From: Synergistaceae bacterium
Lineage (GTDB): Bacteria > Synergistota > Synergistia > Synergistales > Aminobacteriaceae
Length of the DNA: 5,036 nucleotides
Assembly (NCBI GenBank): GCA_017448375.1
Contig: JAFSLR010000377.1
Span: forward strand, 1 to 5,036
Direction: 5' to 3'
Made by a program: the position numbers and the translations under genes. Shown here piece after piece: positions 1-5,036 of this stretch (the stretch's first letter is position 1; each line of letters opens with the position of its first letter). Under the pieces are notes generated by a model. The model worked only from the letters and a program-made list of their open reading frames with translations. It searched no databases and was not told the origin of the DNA.

Positions 1-15
1 CCGAAACGATGAAAA

Positions 16-636
16 CTATTTGCCGTCCGTAGAAACATGCGGGCGGTTTTGCTTTACCTTTGAGACGAATTTATTACCTTCAGCAAAGTAACGCCACATA
101 AAATTTTTGCACTCTTCAGCGTAATCAATATTAACCCGTTCAGAAGTCATAACCCTAAAATCTTTCACGCCCTCTGTAATGTACAATTCATTTCCGCAAA
201 GATTTAACCCGTAATGCTCATTCGTGATTCCCATTGCTGAACATAATTTTCCCGGACCGTTACAGAGATTGCGAATGTCAGATATTCCCCGTCTCTGAAT
301 CATCAGCGGTATACCTTCTAGGGGTTCAAGCGCACGGATTAACACGGCTTCAGGCTTTCCGGGAACGCTCGCGGTAACGTTGAAGCAGTAATACATACCG
401 TAGATGAGATAGACATATGCGAGTCCGCCTTCATGGTACATAATTTCGGTTCGTGCGGTTCGTTTTCCGGCGTAACTGTGGGCGGCTTTATCCTCCGGGC
501 CTCTGTAGGCTTCAGCCTCAACGATAATTCCCGATGTGATTCCATCATGTGAATCGTGAACGAGTATTTTCCCGATTAAATTTTCGGCAACGTTACAGGC
601 GTTTCGGGCGTAAAATGAGCTGTCTAATTTTTTCAT
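16..636 (-). CDS. mpg: 3-methyladenine (methylpurine) DNA glycosylase, AAG/MPG family
   Basis: A monofunctional base-excision repair enzyme that cuts the N-glycosidic bond of alkylated or deaminated purines such as 3-methyladenine, leaving an abasic site; cytoplasmic. The 206-residue product matches the AAG/MPG (Pur_DNA_glyco) family over its whole length, at the usual bacterial size. Visible landmarks: EAEAYRGPEDKAAHS with the presumed catalytic Glu42, Tyr44 and His53; YVYLIYGMYYCFN with Tyr76 and Tyr79 (the second corresponds to the intercalating Tyr of human AAG) and Asn86; LIRALEPLEG with Arg101; then CNGPGKLCSAMGI and a WRYFAEGNKFVSK tail. These correspondences are from memory of the human enzyme. 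The frame is open 41 codons further upstream, but family similarity begins near MKKLDSSFYARN, so the ATG at 636 is chosen. No Shine-Dalgarno precedes it; a TATAAT lies just upstream, suggesting a leaderless mRNA. It is divergent from the phosphatase gene, 43 bp away. The family call is very secure and the start fairly secure. Confidence 0.95.
   Translation of the reverse strand: MKKLDSSFYARNACNVAENLIGKILVHDSHDGITSGIIVEAEAYRGPEDKAAHSYAGKRTARTEIMYHEGGLAYVYLIYGMYYCFNVTASVPGKPEAVLIRALEPLEGIPLMIQRRGISDIRNLCNGPGKLCSAMGITNEHYGLNLCGNELYITEGVKDFRVMTSERVNIDYAEECKNFMWRYFAEGNKFVSKVKQNRPHVSTDGK
22..50 (+). terminator. Probable intrinsic terminator for a plus-strand gene left of the window, inside the mpg 3' end
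   Basis: CCGTCCG (23-29) pairs with CGGGCGG (40-46) around a 10-nt loop, followed by TTTT (47-50) and a further T-rich stretch, GCTTT. The seven-pair stem contains one T-G pair, which is a tolerated wobble in plus-strand RNA but an A-C mismatch in minus-strand RNA, so the hairpin favours plus-strand transcripts. It overlaps the codons for the last residues of the glycosylase. The T tract is short, so termination may be partial. No part of the upstream gene is visible to confirm it. Confidence 0.5.
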
Positions 637-641
637 GATGA

Positions 642-650
642 TATTATATT
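642..650 (+). promoter_or_regulatory. Possible -10 region for the PP2C phosphatase gene
   Basis: The plus strand carries TATTAT (642-647) overlapping TATATT (645-650), each close to the -10 consensus. A start about seven bases downstream would give a leader of about 25 nt that includes the ribosome binding site at 667-675. The -35 position is weak: CTGTCT at 620-625 shares three of six bases with TTGACA. The same AT-rich core serves the divergent glycosylase promoter on the other strand. Confidence 0.25.
643..648 (-). promoter_or_regulatory. Candidate -10 box of the mpg promoter
   Basis: Read on the minus strand, 648 to 643 is a perfect TATAAT. Only six bases (642-637) separate it from the A of the glycosylase ATG at 636, so transcription would begin at or next to the start codon. 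I see no convincing -35 box at 16-18 bp spacing; the best hexamers there share few bases with TTGACA. There is no ribosome binding site between this box and the ATG, which agrees with a leaderless transcript. Confidence 0.45.
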
Positions 651-666
651 GTATGAAAATTTTTCC

Positions 667-675
667 GGAAGGTGA
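667..675 (+). promoter_or_regulatory. Ribosome binding site that fixes the phosphatase start
   Basis: GGAAGGTGA at 667-675 ends four bases before the ATG at 680, with its AGG core seven bases away. It supports that ATG over in-frame ATGs at 635, 638 and 653, none of which has a Shine-Dalgarno sequence. Confidence 0.7.
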
Positions 676-679
676 TTTG

Positions 680-1465
680 ATGTCGGCAAGGTTGAAATTT
701 GCGCTTCGTTCTGAGGTTGGCAAAGTCAGGACAAACAACGAGGATAATTTTTTCTGCAACGGTATTTACATGAGCGATGAAGAATCTAAAAGGCCGTTTT
801 TCATGAGCGGTACTGCTGAAGTTCCATGTATTTTTGCTGTTTTTGACGGTATGGGCGGCCATGACTGCGGGGAACTTGCATCATTTACGGCTGCTGAAAC
901 TTTATCGGAACATTCAGCTGAGATTCTCAAGGGTGAACATGAAGCTGTAGACTCTTACGTGAAAGCTGCGAACTCGAAACTCACCGACCTAATGAACGCT
1001 AAGGGAATAAGAACGGGTACGACAATGGTGCTTGCGGTATTCGGGCAACATTTCTTCACGGCATATAACTTGGGGGACTCCCGAATCTACAGCATGAAGG
1101 ACGGAATATTGACGCGGATAAATGACGATCATACTGTGGCTGAAGACATGGTGCGCGAAGGAAGGCTAAAACCTGAACGCGCAGAAGACTCACGTTGGAG
1201 CAATATATTGACGCGATATATGGGAATGGGAGCGGATGAATTTGCGTCATGCCCGGATATTTACGCTCTGAGGGGATATGATGAGAATAAAAGAGTGCTG
1301 CTGTGTTCGGACGGTCTCAATAAAATGCTGAAGCACCGTGAGATTTCCGGCCTCATGAAGAATTACGATTCGCCCGAAGAAACCGTGAACGCATTGACAG
1401 AAGCAGCGATAATGAAAGGCGGATTAGATAATGTAACCTGCATAGTGATTGATATTGAGGAGTAA
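680..1465 (+). CDS. PP2C/PPM-family serine/threonine protein phosphatase (PrpC/Stp1-like)
   Basis: A metal-dependent phosphatase expected to remove phosphate from Ser/Thr residues, usually countering a Hanks-type kinase. The 261-residue product is a bare catalytic domain of the usual bacterial length, with no signal peptide or membrane segment, so it should be cytoplasmic. Motifs in order: SEVGKVRTNNED (residues 11-22, metal-ligand Asp22), VFDGMGGH (54-61, Asp56), RTGTTMV (111-117), YNLGDSRIY (129-137, Asp133), DDHT (149-152), LTRYMGM (177-183), LLCSDGL (207-213, Asp211) and GGLDNVT (247-253, Asp250). The two-metal core is therefore complete. Oddity: SDGL is followed by Asn-Lys, where many members carry an Asp two residues after the Leu that helps bind a third metal. 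No kinase gene is visible nearby. It is divergent from the glycosylase gene and 175 bp ahead of the GH57 gene on the same strand; no clear terminator follows, so some read-through is possible. Its physiological target cannot be inferred. Confidence 0.95.
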   Translation: MSARLKFALRSEVGKVRTNNEDNFFCNGIYMSDEESKRPFFMSGTAEVPCIFAVFDGMGGHDCGELASFTAAETLSEHSAEILKGEHEAVDSYVKAANSKLTDLMNAKGIRTGTTMVLAVFGQHFFTAYNLGDSRIYSMKDGILTRINDDHTVAEDMVREGRLKPERAEDSRWSNILTRYMGMGADEFASCPDIYALRGYDENKRVLLCSDGLNKMLKHREISGLMKNYDSPEETVNALTEAAIMKGGLDNVTCIVIDIEE

Positions 1466-1569
1466 TTTTTGAAATGCTAGATGTTTAATGCCTTTGTTAT
1501 TCAGAGTCTGTAAAGTATTCTGTGTATAGGCACAATTCTTTTCAGCACCTGTTCGCCGAATTATATCCT
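1466..1569. other. Spacer after the phosphatase gene with no recognised feature
   Basis: AT-rich spacer. I find no stable hairpin followed by a T tract and no plausible small reading frame, so there is no sign of a dedicated terminator for the phosphatase gene. The run of T just after its stop codon has no preceding GC-rich stem. Confidence 0.4.
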
Positions 1570-1598
1570 GTAACATTATTTTTCACAGTGAGTATAAT
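1570..1598 (+). promoter_or_regulatory. Sigma-70-like promoter of the GH57 gene
   Basis: GTAACA at 1570-1575 (four of six bases of TTGACA) is 17 bp upstream of a perfect TATAAT at 1593-1598. Transcription would start near 1605, giving a leader of about 36 nt to the TTG at 1641. A short palindrome, TCAC-A-GTGA (1583-1591), lies in the spacer next to the -10 box. It could be an operator half-site but is too short to claim. The leader is too short for a riboswitch. Confidence 0.6.
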
Positions 1599-1625
1599 TA
1601 ATGACAGACGATATAAATATTATTG

Positions 1626-1632
1626 AAAGGGG
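1626..1632 (+). promoter_or_regulatory. Ribosome binding site supporting a TTG start at 1641
   Basis: AAAGGGG at 1626-1632 ends eight bases before the TTG at 1641. The alternative in-frame TTG at 1623 has no ribosome binding site and would overlap this one. The ATG at 1633 is out of frame and directly abuts the purine run. Confidence 0.65.
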
Positions 1633-1640
1633 ATGTTAAT

Positions 1641-4070
1641 TTGCCGCGCTATATATGTATTCACGGACATTTTTACCAGCCGCCCCGCGAAAATCCCTGG
1701 CTTGAAACAGTTGAGCTTCAGGAATCCGCAGCCCCTTGGCACGACTGGAACGCAAGAATCTCCGCAGAATGTTACAGCCGCAATGCCGCATCACGTATTC
1801 TCAACGAACAGGGCTATATTCGCCGTATCTGCAACAACTATTCACGTATCAGCTTCAACATTGGGCCGACTCTCCTAACATGGCTCGAAGAGAATGATCC
1901 TCTCTGTTACAGCGCAATCCTTGAGGCCGACAGGAAAGGCAGCAAGCGATTCTCAGGACACGGCCCCGCAATGGCTCAAGTCTACAATCACATAATCATG
2001 CCGTTAGCATCAAGGCGCGACAAAGAAACCCAAGTCAAATGGGGTATTGAAGATTTCAAGAAACGATTCGGACGAATGCCCGAAGGTATGTGGCTCGCTG
2101 AATGTGCAGTCGACACCGAATCGCTTGAAGTTCTCGCCGAAAACGGTATAGCCTTCACGATTTTGTCGCCATATCAGGCTCAGTCAGTCCGCGTAATAGG
2201 CTGGGGAGGCTGGCAGGACGTAACCGGAGGCAGAGTCGACACCCGCTGCGCTTACACGTGCAAACTTCCTTCGGGGCGTGAGATTGCGATATTCTTCTAT
2301 GACGGCGTATTGTCCCAGAGAGTCGCGTTTGAAGGTCTGCTTGATGACGGCGGAGTCTTCGCTCACGAACTCGAAACGGTGAATCAGGCTTACGGGAAAC
2401 CTATACTCTGCAACATTGCAACGGACGGAGAGTCATACGGTCATCATCACGCACACGGTGATATGGCACTGGCTTACTGCCTCGAACGCTTAGAGCAGGC
2501 ATCAGGTGCACAATTAACAGTTTACGGAGAGTTCCTGAAATTTTACCCGCCCGAGTCTGAAGTGAAAATCATCGAGGAATCATCATGGAGCTGTTCACAC
2601 GGCGTAAAGCGTTGGTGCGATGACTGCTCATGCGGGGACGGGACTCCAGGTTACCATCACAAATGGCGGAAACCATTGCGCGAGGCCATGAATTACTTGC
2701 GGGATGAGTTAGCGAAAATCTACGAGTCCTGCGGAATGTTCAATGATGTTTGGGAAGCACGGAATGACTATATCAATGTTATTCTTGACAGGTCGGACGG
2801 AAACGTTGACTCATTTCTCAAAAAACACTGCGTTCACGATTTAACGCCTGAAGAAAGAGTCAGGGCTTTAATGTTCCTTGAGATGCAGAGAAATTCATTG
2901 CTTATGTTCACGTCATGCGGATGGTTCTTTGATGAGATTTCGAGAATTGAGCCTGTACAGATTATGAGATATTCGGCAAGGGCTATCGAACTCGCACAAC
3001 TCCTAACGGGTGAAGATTTAGAGCCTTCATTCATGAAAATGTTATCCGAAGCTCCGAGCAACGTACCCGAACTCCAAGACGGCGGGAAAATCTACGAATT
3101 ACGCGCAAAGCAGGGACGAACGGACTTAAAGCAAATGGCAGCGTATTACGGAATAACATCACTGTTTGAGGATTTCAGGTACGAATTTTCAGAAGGCTGC
3201 TGGGACATGGCCGGAAGCGCAATGAATGTTGAGACAGAAGGCGAAGGATCATCATTTTCGGCTGGAAAAGTTCATGTCCGCTCAAACATCACTGGGCTTG
3301 AAGGGGATTATCTTTTTGCCGTCAACATAAATCAGGGTGAAGAAGGCGGAGGCGCGTTAATCTCCTGCGGAATATGCGAGACTGACATAACGAGGGAGCT
3401 TACGCCCGATGAAGTTTTCGAGCTTTCTACAATGTATGAGAGTGAAGACCGCGAGAAACTGCTGTTTGATAAATTCGGGTATGACCAGTATACAATCAAC
3501 AACGTACCATTGAACGCGCGACACAGGATAATCAATGCGCTTCTTCATCACGACATGCACAGCCTAGAAGCGACATTGAAGAACAAGGTCAAGAATTACG
3601 ACCAGCTTTTGGAGCATTTGACGCTGCTGGGAGCTAAGCCTCCTGCGATTCTGACGATAGCGGCTGAATACACGCTGACTTCGGAAATCGTGAAGAAACT
3701 TGAGGACGGACTGCCAGATTCTGCGGGGATAAGGCGTGATTTTGAGCTTGCGACGTTCTGGAGGGTAAAGCCTGACGAGGAAAGGATACGTTTTGCGTTT
3801 TCGGACTCGATGACGGAGATTTTGACTTCGATGTGCGTCGGGGGACTTGATTTGGAGGCGATAGAGAATCTCAATGACCTGATCAGCCTCTTCAACGAGA
3901 AATTCGACTGGCATTTAGTGCTTTCGGACGCTCAGAATCTCTACTATGAGTTGCTGAAGAAGTACGGAGATGATCTCAAGAATGAGCCTGAGAGAATGAG
4001 AAAGGCACTCTATGAACTCGGCCATGAGCTGAAATTTGCTGATGAGATTCTTGCGGTTCTGAGAGTGTAA
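1641..4070 (+). CDS. GH57-family glycoside hydrolase with DUF3536 C-terminal region (COG1449-like)
   Basis: A predicted alpha-glucan-active enzyme of glycoside hydrolase family 57, whose known members are retaining amylases, branching enzymes and 4-alpha-glucanotransferases; the DUF3536 subgroup has no activity that I know of. The 809-residue product is about the usual length for this subgroup. It opens with CIHGHFYQPPRENPWLE (residues 6-22), a variant of the GH57 HxHQP motif, which supports the TTG at 1641 as start. GMWLAECAVD (149-158) holds the presumed nucleophile Glu154, and IATDGESYGHHH (259-270) the presumed acid/base Asp262. A Cys-rich stretch follows at 316-334 (Cys318, 326, 329 and 331). 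The DUF3536-like part begins around residue 345 and includes QRNSLLMFTSCGWFFDEI (416-433) and RYSARAIELA. The C-terminal third looks mostly helical. There is no signal peptide or membrane segment, so it should act in the cytoplasm, perhaps on glycogen. It has its own promoter and a strong terminator, so it is likely transcribed mainly alone. The family is very secure; the substrate and direction (hydrolysis or transfer) are unknown. Confidence 0.95.
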   Translation: MPRYICIHGHFYQPPRENPWLETVELQESAAPWHDWNARISAECYSRNAASRILNEQGYIRRICNNYSRISFNIGPTLLTWLEENDPLCYSAILEADRKGSKRFSGHGPAMAQVYNHIIMPLASRRDKETQVKWGIEDFKKRFGRMPEGMWLAECAVDTESLEVLAENGIAFTILSPYQAQSVRVIGWGGWQDVTGGRVDTRCAYTCKLPSGREIAIFFYDGVLSQRVAFEGLLDDGGVFAHELETVNQAYGKPILCNIATDGESYGHHHAHGDMALAYCLERLEQASGAQLTVYGEFLKFYPPESEVKIIEESSWSCSHGVKRWCDDCSCGDGTPGYHHKWRKPLREAMNYLRDELAKIYESCGMFNDVWEARNDYINVILDRSDGNVDSFLKKHCVHDLTPEERVRALMFLEMQRNSLLMFTSCGWFFDEISRIEPVQIMRYSARAIELAQLLTGEDLEPSFMKMLSEAPSNVPELQDGGKIYELRAKQGRTDLKQMAAYYGITSLFEDFRYEFSEGCWDMAGSAMNVETEGEGSSFSAGKVHVRSNITGLEGDYLFAVNINQGEEGGGALISCGICETDITRELTPDEVFELSTMYESEDREKLLFDKFGYDQYTINNVPLNARHRIINALLHHDMHSLEATLKNKVKNYDQLLEHLTLLGAKPPAILTIAAEYTLTSEIVKKLEDGLPDSAGIRRDFELATFWRVKPDEERIRFAFSDSMTEILTSMCVGGLDLEAIENLNDLISLFNEKFDWHLVLSDAQNLYYELLKKYGDDLKNEPERMRKALYELGHELKFADEILAVLRV

Positions 4071-4080
4071 AGAAATAATG

Positions 4081-4116
4081 TCCCTCTCCTGAATGAATAG
4101 GGGAGGGATTTTTTTT
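4081..4116 (+). terminator. Strong intrinsic terminator of the GH57 gene, possibly bidirectional
   Basis: TCCCTCTCC (4081-4089) pairs with GGGGAGGGA (4100-4108) as a nine-pair stem with one T-G wobble and a 10-nt loop, followed by eight T (4109-4116). It starts ten bases after the GH57 stop codon. On the minus strand the wobble becomes an A-C mismatch, but the stem is followed there by CATTATTTCTTT, so it may also end the convergent symporter transcript. Confidence 0.9.
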
Positions 4117-4150
4117 GCGGTTTTCGATGACTGCGATGTTCGAGGAAAAT

Positions 4151-5036
4151 TTACTTGTTGTCCCGGAACGTTCCTTCAGTCCTCGAAACTATTACGGCTG
4201 ACGCGGCATCACCGACAATATTCGGGATAACTCTTCCCATGTTCAATATACGGTCAATTCCCGCAAGAAGCCCGATAGCCTCCATAGGAAGATTCACGGA
4301 GGATAATACTATCGTCAGCATTACGAGTCCTGAACCGGGTATTCCTGCCGTGCCGATTGACGCGAGAGTCGCCGTAAGCATAATCATAACCTGCTGCGTG
4401 AAACTCAAATCAATCGCGAAAATCTGCGCCGTGAATACTACTGCTACAGCCTCATAAATCGCTGTTCCGTTCATGTTCATTACAGCCCCGAAAGGTATCA
4501 CGAAGTTTGCTGTCTCATCATCAACTCCGATATTCTTTGTGCACTGCAAGTTAAGCGGAATTGTTGCGACACTTGAGCATGTTGCGAACACAAACGCCAT
4601 AGCCTCTTTCATTTCGCGGAGGAAACGGAAAGGATTAACCCGCCCGATTACGCCGACCATCAAGCCAGCCTGTACGACAATAACGTAGATTGCACCTGCT
4701 ATGTACATGGCCGCTATTGCCTTAATGTACGGAATGAGAATCTCCGGGCCGTTTGAGCCGACAACGTTCGCCATTAATCCGAAAACACCGTAAGGGGTGA
4801 ACTCAAGAACGATGTTTGTGATTTCCTTCATTGCTTCCTGACCAGCGCGGAAAATGTCAAGCAACGGTTTCACAGGCTCGCCGATTTTCATCAATGCAAA
4901 TCCGAGTATCAGCGCAAAGAATATTATCTGCAGCAAATTCTGTTTCGAGAGTGCCTCAAACGGATTGTTCGGTATTATGTTGATTAGCGTATCAAGCATT
5001 GAGACTTCTTTCGCTGTTGAAACTGTGCTGCTTACC
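4151..5036 (-). CDS. Sodium:dicarboxylate/amino-acid symporter, SDF (DAACS) family, 5' end outside the window
   Basis: An inner-membrane secondary transporter related to GltP/GltT/GltPh, expected to import an acidic amino acid or dicarboxylate with cations. The 294 visible residues are the C-terminal part; the frame stays open to the right edge, so the Met at 4999 is internal and roughly 120 N-terminal residues are missing, judging by GltPh. Counting from that Met: hydrophobic segments, then the hairpin-1 motif ATCSSVATIP (139-148), the unwound helix-7 motif MNMNGTA (174-180), hairpin 2 SIGTAGIPGSG (214-224) and helix 8 GIDRILNMGRVIPNIVGD (247-264). Arg256, Asn260 and Asp264 match GltPh Arg397, Asn401 and Asp405. 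Oddities: Asn177 stands where GltPh has Asp312, Asn253 where it has Asp394, and Val257 where it has Thr398; this mapping is from memory. The retained Arg suggests a carboxylate substrate, while loss of the Asp that binds the amino group makes a typical amino acid less certain. Convergent with the GH57 gene. Confidence 0.93.
   Translation of the reverse strand, partial: VSSTVSTAKEVSMLDTLINIIPNNPFEALSKQNLLQIIFFALILGFALMKIGEPVKPLLDIFRAGQEAMKEITNIVLEFTPYGVFGLMANVVGSNGPEILIPYIKAIAAMYIAGAIYVIVVQAGLMVGVIGRVNPFRFLREMKEAMAFVFATCSSVATIPLNLQCTKNIGVDDETANFVIPFGAVMNMNGTAIYEAVAVVFTAQIFAIDLSFTQQVMIMLTATLASIGTAGIPGSGLVMLTIVLSSVNLPMEAIGLLAGIDRILNMGRVIPNIVGDAASAVIVSRTEGTFRDNK

Larger units (their letters stand above)
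630..659. repeat. 7-bp inverted repeat around the divergent start region
   Basis: TTTTCAT at 630-636 is the exact reverse complement of ATGAAAA at 653-659, with a 16-bp AT-rich spacer centred between 644 and 645. The left arm contains the glycosylase start codon. The symmetry covers both candidate -10 boxes and could form an operator, but the arms are short and AT-rich, so chance is a serious alternative. Confidence 0.25.

Noticed and set aside
637..759. Upstream extension of the glycosylase reading frame by 41 codons
   Set aside because: The extra residues do not resemble the family, overlap the divergent phosphatase gene and have no ribosome binding site; family similarity begins at the Met encoded at 636.
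1583..1591. TCAC-A-GTGA palindrome in the GH57 promoter spacer as an operator
   Set aside because: Four-base arms are too likely by chance, and no second copy is seen nearby.
1623..1640. Earlier in-frame TTG start for the GH57 protein
   Set aside because: It lacks a ribosome binding site and its codons consist of the purine-rich site that serves the TTG at 1641; family proteins begin only a few residues before the CIHGHFYQPP motif.
3564..3914. Long minus-strand reading frames opposite the GH57 gene, here and at 3332-3560
   Set aside because: They are antisense shadows of a strongly supported coding region, with no recognisable motifs and no start signals.
4125..4138. Direct repeat of CGATG downstream of the terminator
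   Set aside because: Five bases repeated twice is expected by chance and has no associated structure.
4155..4688. Plus-strand reading frames opposite the symporter gene (4155-4457 and 4473-4688)
   Set aside because: The minus strand encodes well-conserved transporter motifs throughout; the plus-strand products look like antisense translations of hydrophobic segments.
4999..5036. Treating the Met at 4999 as the start of a short 282-residue transporter
   Set aside because: The frame continues without a stop to the window edge and family proteins need more N-terminal membrane helices, so this is an edge-truncated gene rather than a shortened one.
1..5036. Search for CRISPR arrays, tRNA or rRNA genes, insertion sequences, phage genes and toxin-antitoxin pairs
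   Set aside because: I found no repeat-spacer pattern, cloverleaf, transposase motif, terminal inverted repeats or small paired genes; nearly all the DNA is explained by four housekeeping-type genes and their signals.

Overview
This is an ordinary-looking stretch of bacterial chromosome. It holds three complete protein genes and one cut off by the right edge, packed tightly with short spacers. I see no RNA gene, insertion sequence, phage gene, CRISPR array or other mobile element. Translation signals are Shine-Dalgarno type for two genes, one of which uses a TTG start. The GC content is moderate. A large GH57 enzyme of the DUF3536 type beside a Glt/SDF-family symporter and a PrpC-type phosphatase would fit an anaerobic bacterium, possibly a Synergistota member. 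That lineage guess is a weak inference from gene content, not something the sequence proves.

Layout from left to right: (1) On the minus strand, 16-636, a 206-residue 3-methyladenine (methylpurine) DNA glycosylase with its full active-site set. A hairpin with a T tract, oriented for plus-strand transcripts, lies inside its last codons and probably ends transcription of a gene left of the window. (2) A 43-bp divergent spacer (637-679) with an AT-rich core. A TATAAT on the minus strand sits so close to the glycosylase ATG that its mRNA may be leaderless. The plus-strand gene has a normal ribosome binding site. (3) On the plus strand, 680-1465, a 261-residue PP2C/PPM serine/threonine protein phosphatase. 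(4) A 175-bp spacer (1466-1640) with a good sigma-70-like promoter. (5) On the plus strand, 1641-4070, an 809-residue cytoplasmic GH57 glycoside hydrolase with the DUF3536 C-terminal region. It ends in a strong intrinsic terminator at 4081-4116. (6) On the minus strand, 4151 to the right edge, the C-terminal 294 residues of a sodium:dicarboxylate/amino-acid symporter (SDF/DAACS family), convergent with the GH57 gene.

The genes do not form an obvious pathway. DNA base repair, protein dephosphorylation, alpha-glucan metabolism and solute uptake are each represented once, and the strand changes mean that at most the phosphatase and the GH57 gene could share a transcript. I do not find a new multi-gene system here. 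The points most worth a second look are Asp-to-Asn changes at substrate- and sodium-site positions of the symporter, a Lys at a usual metal-site position of the phosphatase, the functionally uncharacterised GH57/DUF3536 protein with its Cys cluster, and the possible leaderless start of the glycosylase gene.
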